From: Pelotomaculum sp.
GTDB lineage: Bacteria > Bacillota > Desulfotomaculia > Desulfotomaculales > Pelotomaculaceae
Reading direction: 5' to 3'
Assembly (NCBI GenBank): GCA_003489345.1
Contig: DNIT01000032.1
Coordinates: 20,486-44,900, forward strand
DNA: 24,415 bases
The number at the start of each line of letters is the position of its first letter. The first letter of the stretch is position 1. The notes beneath the pieces were generated by a model, which was given only the letters and a program-made list of their open reading frames with translations, did no database searches and was not told the origin of the DNA. The translations under genes were made by a program, and so were the position numbers. Positions 23,144-24,415 of the stretch are shown here, in pieces.

Positions 23144-24415
23144 TCAATGGCCCGCTGAATCTCCTCCGCCTCCCTCCTTCCAGTACGGCGTGCCCAGATC
23201 CTCGAAGGCCGAGAGCGCGGCCAGGGAGCCCTCGCTCACGGCCGTGACGATCTGCATGCTTCCGCCGGTGAGGTCGCCCGCGGCGTAGACGCGCGGCCTG
23301 CTGGTCCGCATGGCCCGGTCCACGCTCACGAACCCGCCTCCGTCCAGTTCCAGTTCCAGTTTCTTGGCCAGATCGTTGTTCGGCACATGCCCCACGGCGA
23401 TGAACACCGCGTCCGTGGGCAGCTCCGCCGTGGTCCCCGCGGCGTTGTCGCGCACGCGCACGGCCGTGACCTTCTTGTCGTCGCCCGTGATCTCGACCAC
23501 CTCGCTGTTGAAACGCACGCCGATGCCCTCGCGCGCCACGGAGTCCTGGAGGTGTTTCTCGGCCCGGAAGGCGTCCCGGCGATGGATGATGGTCGTCTCC
23601 ACGCCCAGGTGCTTGAGGTGCAGGGCGTCGGTGAGCGCGGTATTGCCCCCGCCGACGACCACCGCCTGCCTGCCTTTGTAGAGGTAGCCGTCGCAGGAGG
23701 AGCAGAAGCTCACGCCGAAGCCCCGATAGCGGTCCTCGCCGGGAGCTCCGAGAGCGCGGTAGGCCGCGCCGGTGGCCAGAAGCACGGCCCGGGCCGAGAA
23801 GGTTCCCTTGCGCGTGCGCAGTTCGAAACGGCCGTTTTCCTCGGCCGCGTCCTCCACCTGGGCGTCGGTCACGATGTGCGTGTATTCCCGGGCGTGGGCG
23901 GCCATGATCTCCATGAGCTTCTTGCCCGGCACCGAGGCGAAGCCGGGGTAGTTCTCCACTGTCGGGGTCAGGCTCACCTGGCCGCCGATGGGCCCGCCCT
24001 CCAGCACCACGGCCGACAGGCCGCTACGCGCGGCGTAGATGGCCGCCGAGAGTCCGGCCGGACCCGCGCCCACGATGGCCAGGTCCACCCGCTCCGGAGC
24101 CGGACCTTGGGCCTGGGCCGCCATTTCACCCAGGAACTCCGAGGCGTCCTTGAGCGTCACCAACTCGACCACGAAGCGTTCCTCGGGCATGAGTCCCAGG
24201 GCGGCATGGTCTTCGCCGAACAGGGTGTGGGGCACGGAGCCCACGTTGTGGCGTTCGGCCAGGTCCGGGTTCTCGTCGATCTCCACGATTTCGGCCGAGA
24301 CGAGGTCCGGCCGTTCCACGGCGCACTTGATCGCGGCCAGTGCCTGGCCCGGGCAGTAGGGGCAGGCCGGGGTGACGAAGACGCGCGGGTCGCGCTGTTC
24401 CGCGAGTTTGGCCAG
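23144..24415 (-). CDS. Thioredoxin reductase-like flavoprotein with N-terminal glutaredoxin-like domain (5' end outside window)
   Basis: The open frame continues to the window edge, so the gene is longer than the GTG at 24317-24319 suggests. The added 32 codons contain VFVTPACPYCPGQALAA, a glutaredoxin/thioredoxin-fold CPYC site, and then ERPDLVSAEIVEI and GSVPHTLF (cis-Pro). From about 24080 downward it is a thioredoxin reductase: FAD motif DLAIVGAGPAGLSAAIYAAR, redox site FCSSCDG (family usually CATCDG), NADPH motif VVVGGGNTALTDAL, and the C-terminal FAD-closing YAAGDLTGG. The fusion resembles AhpF or PDO-TrxR types. It reduces disulfides with NAD(P)H and passes electrons to its own CPYC domain or to partner proteins. 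High-GC codon use differs from genes left of 22000. Confidence 0.92.
   Translation of the reverse strand: MAKLAEQRDPRVFVTPACPYCPGQALAAIKCAVERPDLVSAEIVEIDENPDLAERHNVGSVPHTLFGEDHAALGLMPEERFVVELVTLKDASEFLGEMAAQAQGPAPERVDLAIVGAGPAGLSAAIYAARSGLSAVVLEGGPIGGQVSLTPTVENYPGFASVPGKKLMEIMAAHAREYTHIVTDAQVEDAAEENGRFELRTRKGTFSARAVLLATGAAYRALGAPGEDRYRGFGVSFCSSCDGYLYKGRQAVVVGGGNTALTDALHLKHLGVETTIIHRRDAFRAEKHLQDSVAREGIGVRFNSEVVEITGDDKKVTAVRVRDNAAGTTAELPTDAVFIAVGHVPNNDLAKKLELELDGGGFVSVDRAMRTSRPRVYAAGDLTGGSMQIVTAVSEGSLAALSAFEDLGTPYWKEGGGGDSAGH

Overview
The window looks like a piece of an anaerobic, low-to-mid GC Firmicute genome (a Peptococcaceae-type bacterium is my inference). It carries strong AGGAGG-type ribosome binding sites and genes for molybdenum- and tungsten-dependent aldehyde oxidation. 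Near position 22000, inside glnS, base composition changes to about 70% GC with codon use typical of a Desulfovibrio-like proteobacterium. The last 2.4 kb therefore either comes from another organism (assembly chimera) or marks a real transfer or recombination junction. All recognised genes but one small one lie on the minus strand, so transcription runs from high to low coordinates.

Region 1 (1-6670) is a molybdenum hydroxylase locus. In transcription order it holds an unrecognised 96-aa protein, a C-GCAxxG-C-C redox protein with a probable N-terminal frameshift, an AraC-type regulator, a 950-aa fused [2Fe-2S]/molybdopterin aldehyde oxidoreductase like Mop of D. gigas, a NifX-like cofactor-binding protein, and the start of a GltD-like iron-sulfur/FAD oxidoreductase. 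Its 5' end shows a layered control region: a sigma-54 -24/-12 promoter, a Moco/Tuco-type riboswitch, a Rho-independent terminator, and then the first ribosome binding site.

Region 2 (7060-14230) encodes an AcoR-like sigma-54 activator, then (in transcription order) an Fe-type alcohol dehydrogenase with a second near-perfect sigma-54 promoter, a GPR1/FUN34/YaaH acetate transporter, a second copy of the same riboswitch, a tungsten-type aldehyde:ferredoxin oxidoreductase and a MoaD-like carrier ending in GG. The working model is alcohol to aldehyde (ADH), then aldehyde to acid (W-AOR and/or Mo-AOR), then acid export. One activator would switch on both loci, and the two riboswitches would gate both metal-enzyme units by pterin-cofactor supply.

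Region 3 (14800-21070) is a MacA/MacB-type efflux system (adaptor, ATPase, permease) next to an OmpR-type response regulator and histidine kinase. Ladders of 11-nt direct repeats (CTGAA-N6) lie upstream of both the response regulator gene (4 units) and the adaptor gene (6 units). This suggests autoregulation and direct control of the pump.

Region 4 (21150-24415) holds glnS with the composition break, a 46-aa one-helix protein on the plus strand, and a 5'-truncated thioredoxin reductase fused to a glutaredoxin-like CPYC domain. I saw no tRNA, rRNA, CRISPR array or intact transposase.
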